A DNA stretch of 64,000 bases from assembly GCF_964340395.1 (NCBI RefSeq), contig NC_135565.1, positions 23,729,429 through 23,793,428 of the forward strand. The letters run 5' to 3'. Position 1 is the stretch's first letter. The number at the start of each line of letters is the position of its first letter. Source of the stretch: Glandiceps talaboti. Its lineage: Eukaryota > Hemichordata > Enteropneusta > Spengelidae. Under the pieces are notes generated by a model that searched no databases, had not been told where the DNA came from, and saw only the letters and a program-made list of their open reading frames with translations. This document shows positions 24,624 to 37,200 of this stretch, piece by piece. The position numbers and the translations under genes were made by a program.

Positions 24624-27600
24624 ATGGCTGCGTGCAGGAAACTTACGAAGGAGCTGGTACCGGAGTTTATTTCAATGATCGATACAGTTTTATGTGATTG
24701 TGACGGTGGGTGTATTCTTTTATAAACATGTAGAACAAGAGGAGATTGAGTGTTGGTGCATATTGATCCGAATGATAGAGAATTATGTACTTGATTTCCA
24801 TGACCTTTTGGAGGACAATGACATGACACGGAGGTCAAAACGTAGTCTTGTTTGCATAAAGGGTACGGTCATGTCAGTAATCTAGATCCGTGCACCCACA
24901 GGCACTCGAATCAATCTGTATGATTTTAAAAAAAAATATGTATGGTAAATAAGATTTATTTACGAGACATATATTTTTTTAATCATACAGATTGATTCGA
25001 GTGCCTGTGCGTGCACCCTTAGTCCTGCTTGCATACGGAGGAATTCGGGACTCGATTCTGACAATTGTCCCTCCAGAGTCAAGTCAGTAAGGGAGTGTAC
25101 ATTTTTAATTTCCAGGGGGAGGCCGGAGGATTTCTAATGAAGCAAGGGATTTTTATTGGTGGCCCCCCCTACAAAAACTGGTATAAATTATCTGGCCCCC
25201 CCCTAAGACTTCTTGTTTTTATTTCATGGCCCCCCCTGAAACCACTAACAAAAATACGCACAGATGAAACACAGATACAGCAACACATAGATTTGCCAGC
25301 AGTTGCTACATGTATTAGCTTATTCCATATTTATACTTACTTCAGAATTGAACCAGTGCACAAAGTTGTTGAATCATGGACACTCATAAAATCACAAATA
25401 AGTAACAGATACAATCCGACCAATATGCGTCGAGCGGTAGCGAGGCGCATATTGGCCGGATTGTATCTGTTTTGTACACCGGCTAATTTCCTTTGTTGTG
25501 TATTGAGTTCGAATTCCAATATACTCCGGAGATAACTCATACACTGCTATCATACCACCGCAACAACAATAATAATAATAACAGTGTCTGCGCCATCGTG
25601 CATGTCTGCATATCTTCCGGGCTATGTATACACTCTAGCTAATACACATACACCCCCTAACAAAATTAGACACTCACTTCACACTACAAGTTCTCAAATA
25701 CAGTGTCTGCTGTACTGTGCATTTTCTCAGAGGATATTTTTACATTGGAGTTAGAAGACATACATCAATGAAGTTGGATACTCTCTGTACTCTCCATGTT
25801 CTTACATGTAAAGTGAGCGAAGCGTCGCTTTCGACAAGACATGCTTAGCTACTGAAAGGTTCACACACACTAACCAAGCTATTGACGTTTATTTGGTTGG
25901 GCTTTCGCCATCACCAATCATTCATTTAGACAGCTCTTTCTGGTTGATAACAAACGTAAACTCGATACTTCGATACAAACATCTTCCTGTTGGAGTCAAT
26001 GTCTGTCTAATATACTCCGGATGTTGACTTTCATTACCATGTCTGTCTAATATATTCCGGGTATGGACTTTTCATTACCCGGATGGTATTTCTCATATTC
26101 TCAGCTCCCTGGATTTTGAAGCGGGAAGTTTGCGGACACCTGATTGGCTGATCGCCCGATTAATCACTGTCGCTTGACAAGTAACGCCCACGCCGGTGTA
26201 CAAAGACTATTATTAGTTAAATTGGCTGACAGGATGTCTACTTACAACTGAGGGGTGACAATAGACTACTGGTCTGGCTACACTTTTTCTTGGATTTTTA
26301 GCCCATCACTGACATAAATAAATTAGCAAATAAATGAACAAGTATATATATATATATTACTTATTTATCACAGGTTTGGAAAAAATAGTGCAAAATTGCA
26401 CCATGAGGAAACTTTTTTCCATGTGAACATATTCAAATTTTAGGATTAATTTGCAGTGGTTGGTCACACAATCATTTATTATTAATTTAAACACTTCATA
26501 AATTACACATTTTAGAAACATTTTTAATTGCAGTGCAAATGGAAAACATGTTATTTAAGATTGAAATACATATTAAGACCCTTCCTATATTATAGTATTC
26601 ATATTATCTCTACGCAAAATATAAAACACTTCTGGACTATATTTCAAGAGACTTTAGTAAACTGATGCGCTGAGGGGGGGGGGGGGCAGTACATGTATCA
26701 CTTCAAAGGGTTGAATAATATTTTTATGAATGCATGGCTTGTTATGAATACATTCCTCACCCAGCACCTGTGAATAATTTTGTGTTTAATTCAAACTCAC
26801 AAAAGCTATCATATAATACTTGAACCCTACCATGGTGATAGAATGAAAATTTATTGAAACCCATTACAATATTGGTGAGCTCTATATGGAATTTATTAGG
26901 GATTCATGTATACAAAATGGCTCAAAGTGCAGTTACTGTTCCACTACAGATTGGGTACCGCCATCTATGAACAGAATACCACATCCTATGCCAGATATGC
27001 ACAACCCAGGTCATTATATGGATGTGTTTGAAACACCAAACACAAATCGAACTGTTGATGACTACCACAACCACATGCTAACTTAAAAAAGCTCTATGTT
27101 TCAAAACAATTAAATGATGAAGTTGCTATTTCTCGTTTTGCTGAGAAATATATTGTCAGTGTGAACAGTGTTAAAAACTACATTGAACTTTTGAGAAATT
27201 TGGAGAGGATGAAAAACATTAGATCCAGACATCGGTTAGAGGTACAGAAGAAAAGAGAAAACAAGAATTATAATGACTATGACTGGTTGCAGTTATTCAT
27301 AAGTGGATCTCTAGAAAAACTGAACGTAAAAGAGCTACATAAATATCTAGACAAGCATAAATTGCCAAAATATAGAAAAATAAAAGGAGAAAAAGTAGAC
27401 ATAATATCAACGCACATACTTGGAACACCTGAATTTAGGTCAAGAAAAGTGACTGCAAATGAACTTCAAACTACAACTACAGACATCTGATCAGTGATAC
27501 AAACAGTAGTGACTCTGAAAGTGAAAATGCTATAATAGGTGTTATAGACAGTGATGATTGTTTTACTGATAACTCTGAAACTTCAAGCACGGCTGATATC

Positions 27601-28520
27601 TCAGACAGTGATTGTGATGAAACAAGTCCTACACAATTTCATGGGAAAGTTACCTTGAGAAGTGGCAGAGTCGCCGGTCAATTTTTGTTTCACTGAATAC
27701 AAATATTGTGATTTAATAGGTTTGTGCACTGTTTTATCATCAATCCATGTTAAATGCTACTTCTGTAGGACATTGTGCAGTCAAGTGTTGGGTTTTGCCT
27801 ATATTTTATTTTATATACATATCTGGCACTTGTCCATCCTGACATTCAGGTTTAGGTTGTTTTTTTTTGTGGCCCCCCCTAACAAATAGTGAAATTTTTG
27901 TTTAGCCCCCCCCTAATTTTTCTTGAGAAAAATTGGTGGCCCCCCCTGAAAATCCTCCGGCCCCCCCCTGGAAGTTAAAACTGTACACTCCCTAATACAG
28001 ACTCGTGCACCGTCATGTAAGCAGGACTAGTGCACCCTCTGCAAGACGAGGATAGTTTTTAATAGTATAAACATAGCAAAAAGGCACGAACGACTGTCGA
28101 CACAGCTTGTAATAATCTGTACGCTAGTGAGACCATCCATGGTGAGACGAAGTTCTTACCAATTAAAAGCGTGTTGATCTAACACATGGTGATACGTATC
28201 CTAAGATGAATGTATCTGCTGCATTACTTGGTAATTTTTAGGAAAGCTTGAGGTTGATCAGGTGACATAAGACCCTCCCAACAGGCGCTCGAATCAATCT
28301 GGGTGATAAAAAAAAATATGTATAGTAAATATCTTATTTACTATTTACTATACATTAAAAAAATCATACAGATTGATTCAAGGAGGTCACGATGTCAAGG
28401 TGTCACCAATGGACTCGTACAGTGCAATAAAGGCATGCATTTGTTGTAATCAAAGCCGGGATGCCTGTCAATTTTAGCACTTACTGAACTGATGTTCAGT
28501 AGTGCAATAGGCATGGTGAA

Positions 28521-28575
<55 letters not shown>

Positions 28576-31500
28576 CGTGCGTACGTGCGTGCGTGCGTGT
28601 GTGTGTGTGAATGTGTGTGTGTGTGTATGTAAGTGACTTACAATGTAGTCAAAGAACTGCCTGACCAATTGCCTTGGTACATGTATTTGGTGGGGTCATT
28701 ACGTAGGGCGTGTAGATGGAAAGTTGCTCTAAAAATGTGATTTTGGGTCAAAAAAGTTAAACTCCAAAACCACTGGGTAGATTTTGTTGGAGAATTTTGT
28801 TGGAGGTGTTTAGTTTAAGAATTGTTCATCACACGATAATCCCATCAGTGATACTAGTATGTGAATTAGGGCTAAAAATGTGTCTTTTTAGTCAAAAGTC
28901 CAAAATTACTGAGCAGATGAGGGGTGTTGAGATTTAGTGGGAACATTGTAAAGGGTGTTTAGATTGGGTTGTCGGTGGCCGAGTGGTTAAACCACTTGCC
29001 TCTTACCACTGCGGTCGGGGTTTGAACCTCATTCAGGGTTCAATTAAATTTACCACGCTGTACAGTAAGTAAGAAGAGTGTCGTTCAGTTTGACTCTACC
29101 GAGCAACGCAGGTTTTCCCCGGGTACTCCAGTATCCTCCTGCATTAACACTGAACCTATGAGGGATGGCCCTCACTGGACTTCTTGGGAGACAAGTGTTT
29201 ATATACTTAAAGAACTATCCAGTATAAATAAAGTTTATTATTATTATTCAGAGTTAGCATTAGGATTTTTAAACTAATAGCCACAATTTTCATTTGTGGT
29301 GAAAAATACACATTTATTTTTAGCCACAGAGGCATCTTATTAGCCACACAGTCTACATTTGTTATGTGAATAGAAACAAGATTGGCATGGGCTTACTGTT
29401 AGCAAATGTTTGGTTATTGCTTTGAAGTTGTGAAACACAACATTCAGTCACAGTTCTGGCTTGTAATTATCAGCTAAATCTCTTAGTGCAGTGTGACCCG
29501 TAAAATTTGAATATGACCCAATGTATGTAAAACATATAAACAGTTTCATGTGCTCCATGACCATTTCCTGACGTGGAGAGTATGTCTTCGGTAGTTTAGA
29601 AACTATGTGCTGTTATCATTATATATCCACGTGATTGGTTACTTATTAACAGACTGGTTAAACAGGGTTTGCATCAATGTGACGGCCATTACGGCAAAGC
29701 CCCTTCCATTCATGGGTGAAGAGATGATCAAATAGAGTCTAAGACCACATCGGCAGACGGTCTATGCTGAAAACTTCACTCAGATAAATTCAAACTGTCA
29801 CGTCACCATTTCATTCTCACTAAAACTTCAACTTTCTCTTTGAGCTTTCCTACAAGATTGAAGGTAATGCGTAAATTTAACAAATTCAGTACATGCTCTC
29901 AAGCGGTTGGGTGAGCATGGTTTACACAGGTAATTTTTAAGGCATCGTTGAACTTGAAGAATAAACAAATCTCTAGGTGTCTACCAAGTTAACAGTTCTC
30001 TTCAACAACATAAAAAAATATCAAACGTGTCTGTGTCAAGTTGAAAGTTAACACTCATTCATGATTCATGTCATGGAAGTTGGAACTTAGTTTGTGTACT
30101 GCAGCTGCAGTGCTGTGTCCATAGTGTACTGTACTCTGTACGGCCTGAGAAGGGCTGGGGCGCATATATTTCCAGAGAGTGATTACCATGGAAAATCGAA
30201 AGCCCAGAAAGATAACATTAAATCACACTTACACATTTGAGAGTATTGTGGAGTCAACTTTATTACATAACAACACTTGAAAAGTCCCCCCCCCCCCCGA
30301 CAAAACTTCTACATGTTTAAAACACTACATGTTCAAGAATGCCTACCAGAAAATATATACACTACAATACATACAAGGAAAGAAAAAAAAGAAGAAATTT
30401 CTGTACACCTGGCTGTCTGTGCTGCCCAGCTTGCTACACGCTGCTATGGGCAATGCGGTAATGGCGGGAATGCCATGTCACATGACAGCTCTCACGTGAG
30501 TTAAAAATACCTCATCATGTGAGCAATCCCTTAAATCACTGTGTACAATATTGTTGCATATAAATGTTATTGTGACAGTTTGGAAGTACAAGCTGTGTGT
30601 ATGTGTATACAATGTGCAGAAGAATGACATGTACAGCGTGCATGTAATTTGTAAACATTTGTAATGTACTTCGTGTACATCTGTACATGTCGTGTGTATC
30701 AAATTTGGAAAAGACGCACCATACTGGGATTTTGACGCTAGTTTTGGCGAGAACATGTTCCAGGGAACACATTATAAAAAGTGACCGCTGGAATGACCGT
30801 GGAATGATACGATCGCGAATTAGGGCAGGCGAGGCTCCGAAAACTCCCATTAATTAATTGACAGCAGCAAATTATACAATCGCCACCGTGGTGACAACGT
30901 TATAATTTTTTTCCGCCAATCAGGAATTTTATTCTCATTTTGCGACTGTGGTGAGCGCCAGCTCTAACTCTGTTATTATTGTTATATAAAGATGTATTCA
31001 TGATATGATTATCTAATCAGTGATAAGTAAATTAAGGCTAAAAGTATGTCTTTTTGGTGACAAATCTATAATTCCAAAACTACAGCGCAAGTTTTGACTG
31101 AAATTTGGTGGGAGCATTCTTAGGGATGTTTAGTTTAAAAATTGTTCATGTATGATGTAGGCAAGGTAGGCAAGTGAATAAAGATTCTGAAAATGTATGC
31201 AAATATGCCTAGCAACAAGACCACGCCTATAGGAACAACCAAGTACAGTTGTGCTACAATGCCATTGGCACTATTTTTCAAAGTGTACACAAATAATCAT
31301 GTTAATGTTGCATGTTTTTGTTAGTTTATCCCAGAATCCAGATGAATTGGGATTTGAATTTTGATTAATAACAAATTCAAAACCTCATTCGCATGGATTC
31401 CAAGCTATTATTAACTTTAAATGTCTATGAGGAATTATAGAAAAAAGTAGACTCTGACTGATGTATTCATATCATTCATGACTTAGGTGATAATTGCTAG

Positions 31501-34202
31501 CAATCATCATGCTACACATTTTATGTATTCATATCATTCATGACTTAGGTGTTAATTGCTAGCAATCATCATGCTACACATTTGATGTATTCATATCATT
31601 CATGACTTAGGTGGAAATTGCTAGCAATCATCATGCTACACATTTGAACATGGCTGATGTATTCATATCATTCATGACTTAGGTGGAAATTGCTAGCAAT
31701 CATCATGCTACACATTTGAACATGACTGATGTATTCATATCATTCATGACTTAGGTGGAAATTGCTAGCAATCATCATGCTACACATTTGAACATGACTG
31801 ATGTATTCATATCATTCATGACTTAGGTGGAAATTGCTAGCAATCATCATGCTACACATTTGATGTATTCATATCATTCATGACTTAGGTGGAAATTGCT
31901 AGCAATCATGCTACACATTTGATGTGGTGGAGTCATGATGGGTGAATGGTTAGCGTGACTGGCTTGGAATCTACAGGTTGCAGGTTCGAGCCCTGTCGCT
32001 GCCTGCTGTTTGTTTCTGAGTGGCTAAAGTCCTTGGGCAAGATTTGAACCACGACTGTGCTTCAGTCAACCCAGCTGTATAATTGGGAACCTGGTAGGAT
32101 GTAGGTTGCAATGTGAAGGCTTTAATCCTATGCGCTTAAATGGCTGCAATGGATTGTATGCTCCCCGGGGAGTTGAGGAAGACTAAAAGGGCCGTTGTGC
32201 CGTTCTGATCCGAGCCAGGGGTAATAATTGTAAAGCGCTTTGAGCACGGTGTGGGAAAGCGCTATATAAAAACCGAACATTATTATTATTATTATTATTA
32301 TGTATTCATATCATTCATGACTTAGGTAGTAATTGCTAGCAATCATCATGCTACACATTTGATGTATTCATATCATTCATGACTTAGGTGGAATTTGCTA
32401 GCAATCATGCTACACATTTTATGTATTCATATCATTCATGACAAATTGTGTACACATTGAGTTAGAGTGATATAATTATTATAATATGATTTATTTATGA
32501 TTTTAATCATTCAAGATTGGGGAGCTGTTAGTTATATTTTTATGTTTTGATTTCAGGTGTGATATGGCAGGGTAACAATGTGATACCAAATACAGCTGAT
32601 ACTCTGAACAAACTAAGACAAAAGGTGAGTCTTGTTTTGACACTCTTAGTATAAGATATGATCAATGTAATGTCATTATAATTAAGTTTTCCCAAAAACC
32701 CTTGCAGGAAATCTACAAAGTGGCTGAACACATGCAAGTGTAGGAGGGCTTCTTTACACAAATTCAAAGTTGACTAAGTTAGCAAGGTGCTATTTTATCA
32801 CCCCAAAATTAATTGTAAGTTGATAGCAGTAATCAATATAAGTGTACTACAGTGAAAAATAAGCCTGGCTGGATTTTTCCTTTAAATGTGGATTGACTTG
32901 TGTCATAACAATATTGGTAGAAGCATTGTTCATGGTAGATATTAGTCATTTCAAGTGTATTTCTGTTCCTTTTCAGGGCAAGAGAGTTTTCTTTGTAACA
33001 AACAACAGTACCAAGTCTAGACGACAATACCTCCAAAAGTTAACAAAACTTGGATTTCAAGCCAAGCAGGTTTGTCTTAACAAATTTTCCTTAAAGGAGA
33101 ACAGAAGTGGCTGAGGCTGAATGCATCTTAGTTACAGTGCTCAGGAAACACAGAATTAACAGTTTTAATATTGTGTGACCTACATAAGAGGTATAACAAT
33201 GGGCAAATTTGGCTTAGGAGGGCCTGCTGTACCCACTGGCAAGGCATCATAGGAAGTATAACTTCACCATGTTCACACCTCTTGAACGCTTGTCTGAATA
33301 AGTCTTTGCAATACTGCACAACAATATTATAGTGTTACATATCCTGAATAATAGGTCAATCACTGAAATGTGCAATCATAAATTTCAGGTACAAATTTCA
33401 AGTTTGTGTTTGGAACTAAAGTTTAATTTTGATACTATACTTTGTTGGAGCACATACCATTAACACCAAATGTTGCGGAATATAATTTGTTATTGAATTT
33501 GCCTCTTACCAAAATCCTTTCATCTGAATTCTGATTCACACCACTTCAGTTAACGTTAGTAGGATAACATACCAAATGATGGAACAACGTATAACTAAAA
33601 AAATATGCCAAAATCAACTGTATTACATTTTTCATCCCTTCGCATGCTGGGGAGAACAAAGAATCAATCAATCAATCAAAAAATTTATAGAGCGCCTATA
33701 TCCAATATGAAGTTCAGAGGTGCTGTACAGTTAAATATTGAAAACTTTTGTGAACAAGTATGTTTTAAGGTTCTTCCAAGAAGTCATTGACTGTGGGTGT
33801 CTGTCAAAGCGCCACTGGCAATTTGTTCCAAAGACGTGGTACGGCACATGAGAAAGCACGGCCACCAAATGAATTACATCTGTAATTGGGTTCAAACAAT
33901 AAGTATTTGTCCGATGACCGAAGTGTGTGGAGATTAGGCTTCTTATGGAGAGTGTCTGATAAGTAAGGTGGTGAAAGACCGTGAGGAATATTTCTGACTA
34001 ACACATTAATTAAAACTTCACTCTGATACTTACTGACAGGAAGATATTGTTTGTACTGCCTCTGCTGCTGCATCTTATCTTAAACACACTGTAAAACTGC
34101 AAGGTAAAGTTTACTTGATTGGGATGGAGGGTATGGCTGAAGAACTTGACCTTGTGGGTATCCCCTATACAGGTACTGGGGTAAGTAAATATGTATGTTA
34201 CT

Positions 34203-34263
<61 letters not shown>

Positions 34264-37200
34264 GTGCGTGTGTGCGTGCGTGCGTGCGTGCGTGCGTGCG
34301 TGTGTGTGTAACTCATTTTTGCAATTTGTCTATTTACTTGTGTGTTTTGATTCTCTGTCGTTTTATTCTCATTAGCCAGATTATGGACGTGCTTATGACT
34401 TTGAAGAATGGGCAGCCTTACCAATTGACCCAGAGGTAATTTTGACATTTGCTTCTTGTGTTCTCTTGTACAGTATCAACACATGCATGTGTCATGGGAC
34501 TGTATCACTCACTGAGTGGTACACAACTGCAAACTGTCAGTCTTGTTCACTCATGATAGAGGGTGTTGTTTATAAGCTGGGGCTTTTAACTGCAAACAGT
34601 CAGTCTTATTCACTCATAATAGGGGGTGCTGTCTATAAGCTGAGGGCTTTTAACTGCAAGCAGTCAGTCTTGTTCACTCATGAAAGAGGGTGTTGATTAT
34701 GATCAACTGCAAACTGTCAGTCTTGTTCACTCATAATAGGGGGTGATGTCTATAAGCTGAGGGCTTTTAACTGCAAACAGTCAGTCTTGTTCACTCATGA
34801 AAGAGGGTGTTGATTATGATCAACTGCAAACTGTCAGTCTTGTTCACTCATGATAGAGGGTGATGTCTATAAGCTGAGAGCTTTTAACTGCAAACAGTCA
34901 GTCTTGTTCACTCATGATAGAGGGTGTTGTTTATGATCAACTGCAAACTGTCAGTCTTGTTCACTCATAATAGGGGGTGATGTCTATAAGCTGAGAGCTT
35001 TTAACTGCAAACTGTCAGTCTTGTTCACTCATAATAGAGGGTGATGTCTATAAGCTGAGAGCTTTTAACTGCAAACTGTCAGTCTTGTTCACTCATAATA
35101 GGGGGTGCTGTCTATAAGCTGAGGGCTTTTAACTGCAAACTGTCAGTCTTGTTCACTCATGATAGGGGGTGATGTCTATAAGCTGAGAGCTTTTAACTGC
35201 AAACTGTCAGTCTTGTTCACTCATGATAGGGGGTGATGTCTATAAGCTGAGAGCTTTTAACTGCAAACTGTCAGTCTTGTTCACTCATAATAGGGAGTGA
35301 TGTCTATAAGCTGAGAGCTTTTAACTGCAAACTGTCAGTCTTGTTCACTCATGATAGAGGGTGCTGTTTATGATCAACTGCAAACAGTCTGTCTTGTTCA
35401 CTCATGATAGGGGGTGCTGTCTATAAGCTGAGAGCTTTTAACTGCAAACAGTCAGTCTTGTTCACTCGTGATAGAGGGTGCTGTTTACGATCAACTGCAA
35501 ACAGTCTTTCTTGTTCACTCATGATAGAGGGTGCTGTTTATAAGCTGAGAGCTTTAACTGCAAACAGTCTGTCTTGTTCACTCATGTTAGATGGCGCAAA
35601 AGGTGACATGATCATGGAGAATGCTAGCATAGATCTTAGGGAGAAACTACTGTCCCTCATCTCTGTTCAGGTTGTTAAGGCAACTCTTGATGTAACTGGC
35701 CTCCTTGATGTATATATAAATTATCACAAACTAATTAATGTTTATTTACATAACATACATGTTATTGTCATCTGCCTAGGTGAAAGTTGTACTTGTTGGT
35801 TTTGATGTACATATAAATTATCACAAACTAATTAATAATGTATATACATAACATTCATGTTATTGTCATCTGCATAGGTGAAAGCTGTACTGGTTGGTTT
35901 TGATGTACATATAAGTTATCACAAACTAATCAAAGCAGCTACATATCTGAATAATCCAGCCTGTGAGTTTGTAGCCACTAATGAAGACCTACAGTATCCA
36001 TATGATTCTACAGTCATTTTCCCAGGTAAGAATAAGTGGACCATACGGCACACATAATGAAAGGCTAATTAGAATCTATGTATGTAGATTATCTTATTAA
36101 TGTGCCATGAAACTATAATAATGAAAATTAGTGCTTGTACAAAAATGTATTACAACCAAGGGTTCTAATCGTACACAAGTAATATTAGCCTATTCAGTTA
36201 AAGCTAGCCAATGGACAGTTTCACAAAACCTGTTGACCCGAACAGGCAAAATATTACTCTTAAGTAATTAGAATCCTTGGTTGTGATACAAGAATGTTTT
36301 ACTGCCCTGATGAATGTATTTATTCTACTATCCTATGGTGACCCAGAGGTCAAACTGAAATGGTGAACATGGTTTAAAAATAAATACTTTTTATGTGGAC
36401 AATATTCTTTTGAAAAACATAGATGAAAATATAAATATTGATTAACAGGCACAAAATTAGCAATAAAATGAAAATATGCAAAAAAATCACCAGTGACTGA
36501 AATAAATGACACCACATGCATCCTAAATTGTAGTGTAGTGCATTGTAGTACGGTGTAGTGTGGTGTAATGTGGCATTGGATTTCAGTTCTGTTCACACAA
36601 AAATAACAAATGTAACTTTTTGTGTACAGGTACTGGTGTGCTTGTACATGCAGTGAGATCAGCAGCACAGAGAGAACCAGTTGTTCTTGGAAAACCTCAT
36701 AAATATTTATTCGAAAGTATTACTAAAAGGTAAGAAGCAAATTAAGTAAGAACTTTACTTTAATTTCAGAAGTTGAAGCACTGTTTTGTTCCTATAGTGT
36801 TGGTTCACACTTAAACATTGTCAGATGTTAGCAGCTGTCATTATTTTCCTATATTTGTAGTGCACTGTATTGCCGTGTATTTTATTGTGTTGTTATTTTG
36901 TATTTTGATGTATCTCGACCTCCACGAAAAGAGGTTTAAAAACCTATGGAGTTATCGAGATTAATAAATAAAGATTAATAAAGTCATAATTGTTTCCAAA
37001 ATCCTAATTCAGTTTTAAAAAAATGATTTCTTTTGTCATTAAAAGTTGACCTGTATGAACAAAGCTATTAGCCTAAATGAGGTATAAATAGTTAATTAAA
37101 TCTATCTTAAGGGCCTAGAGTGCCAAAGATGTGGTTTTGGCATTTTTCCCCTCAAATTGGCTTTTGGAATTCGGCTTTTGCATGACAAGGCTCTAACACC

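Noticed and set aside
25065-25540. Overlapping frames of 156 and 67 aa on opposite strands
   Set aside because: They are created by transposon end sequence and a 26-bp-arm hairpin that reads similarly on both strands.
28968-29040. tRNA gene
   Set aside because: A and B boxes are present, but the sequence lacks a full cloverleaf and continues into a SINE body and tail.
31960-32010. tRNA gene at a second B-box match
   Set aside because: Part of another tRNA-derived SINE with a L2-like 3' end, not a free tRNA.
35585-35700. Extra PGP exon after the intron 5 minisatellite
   Set aside because: CTGTTCAG followed by GTTGTTAAGG resembles an acceptor and exon start, but the frame does not continue the protein and the eight-exon model already sums to a whole number of codons.
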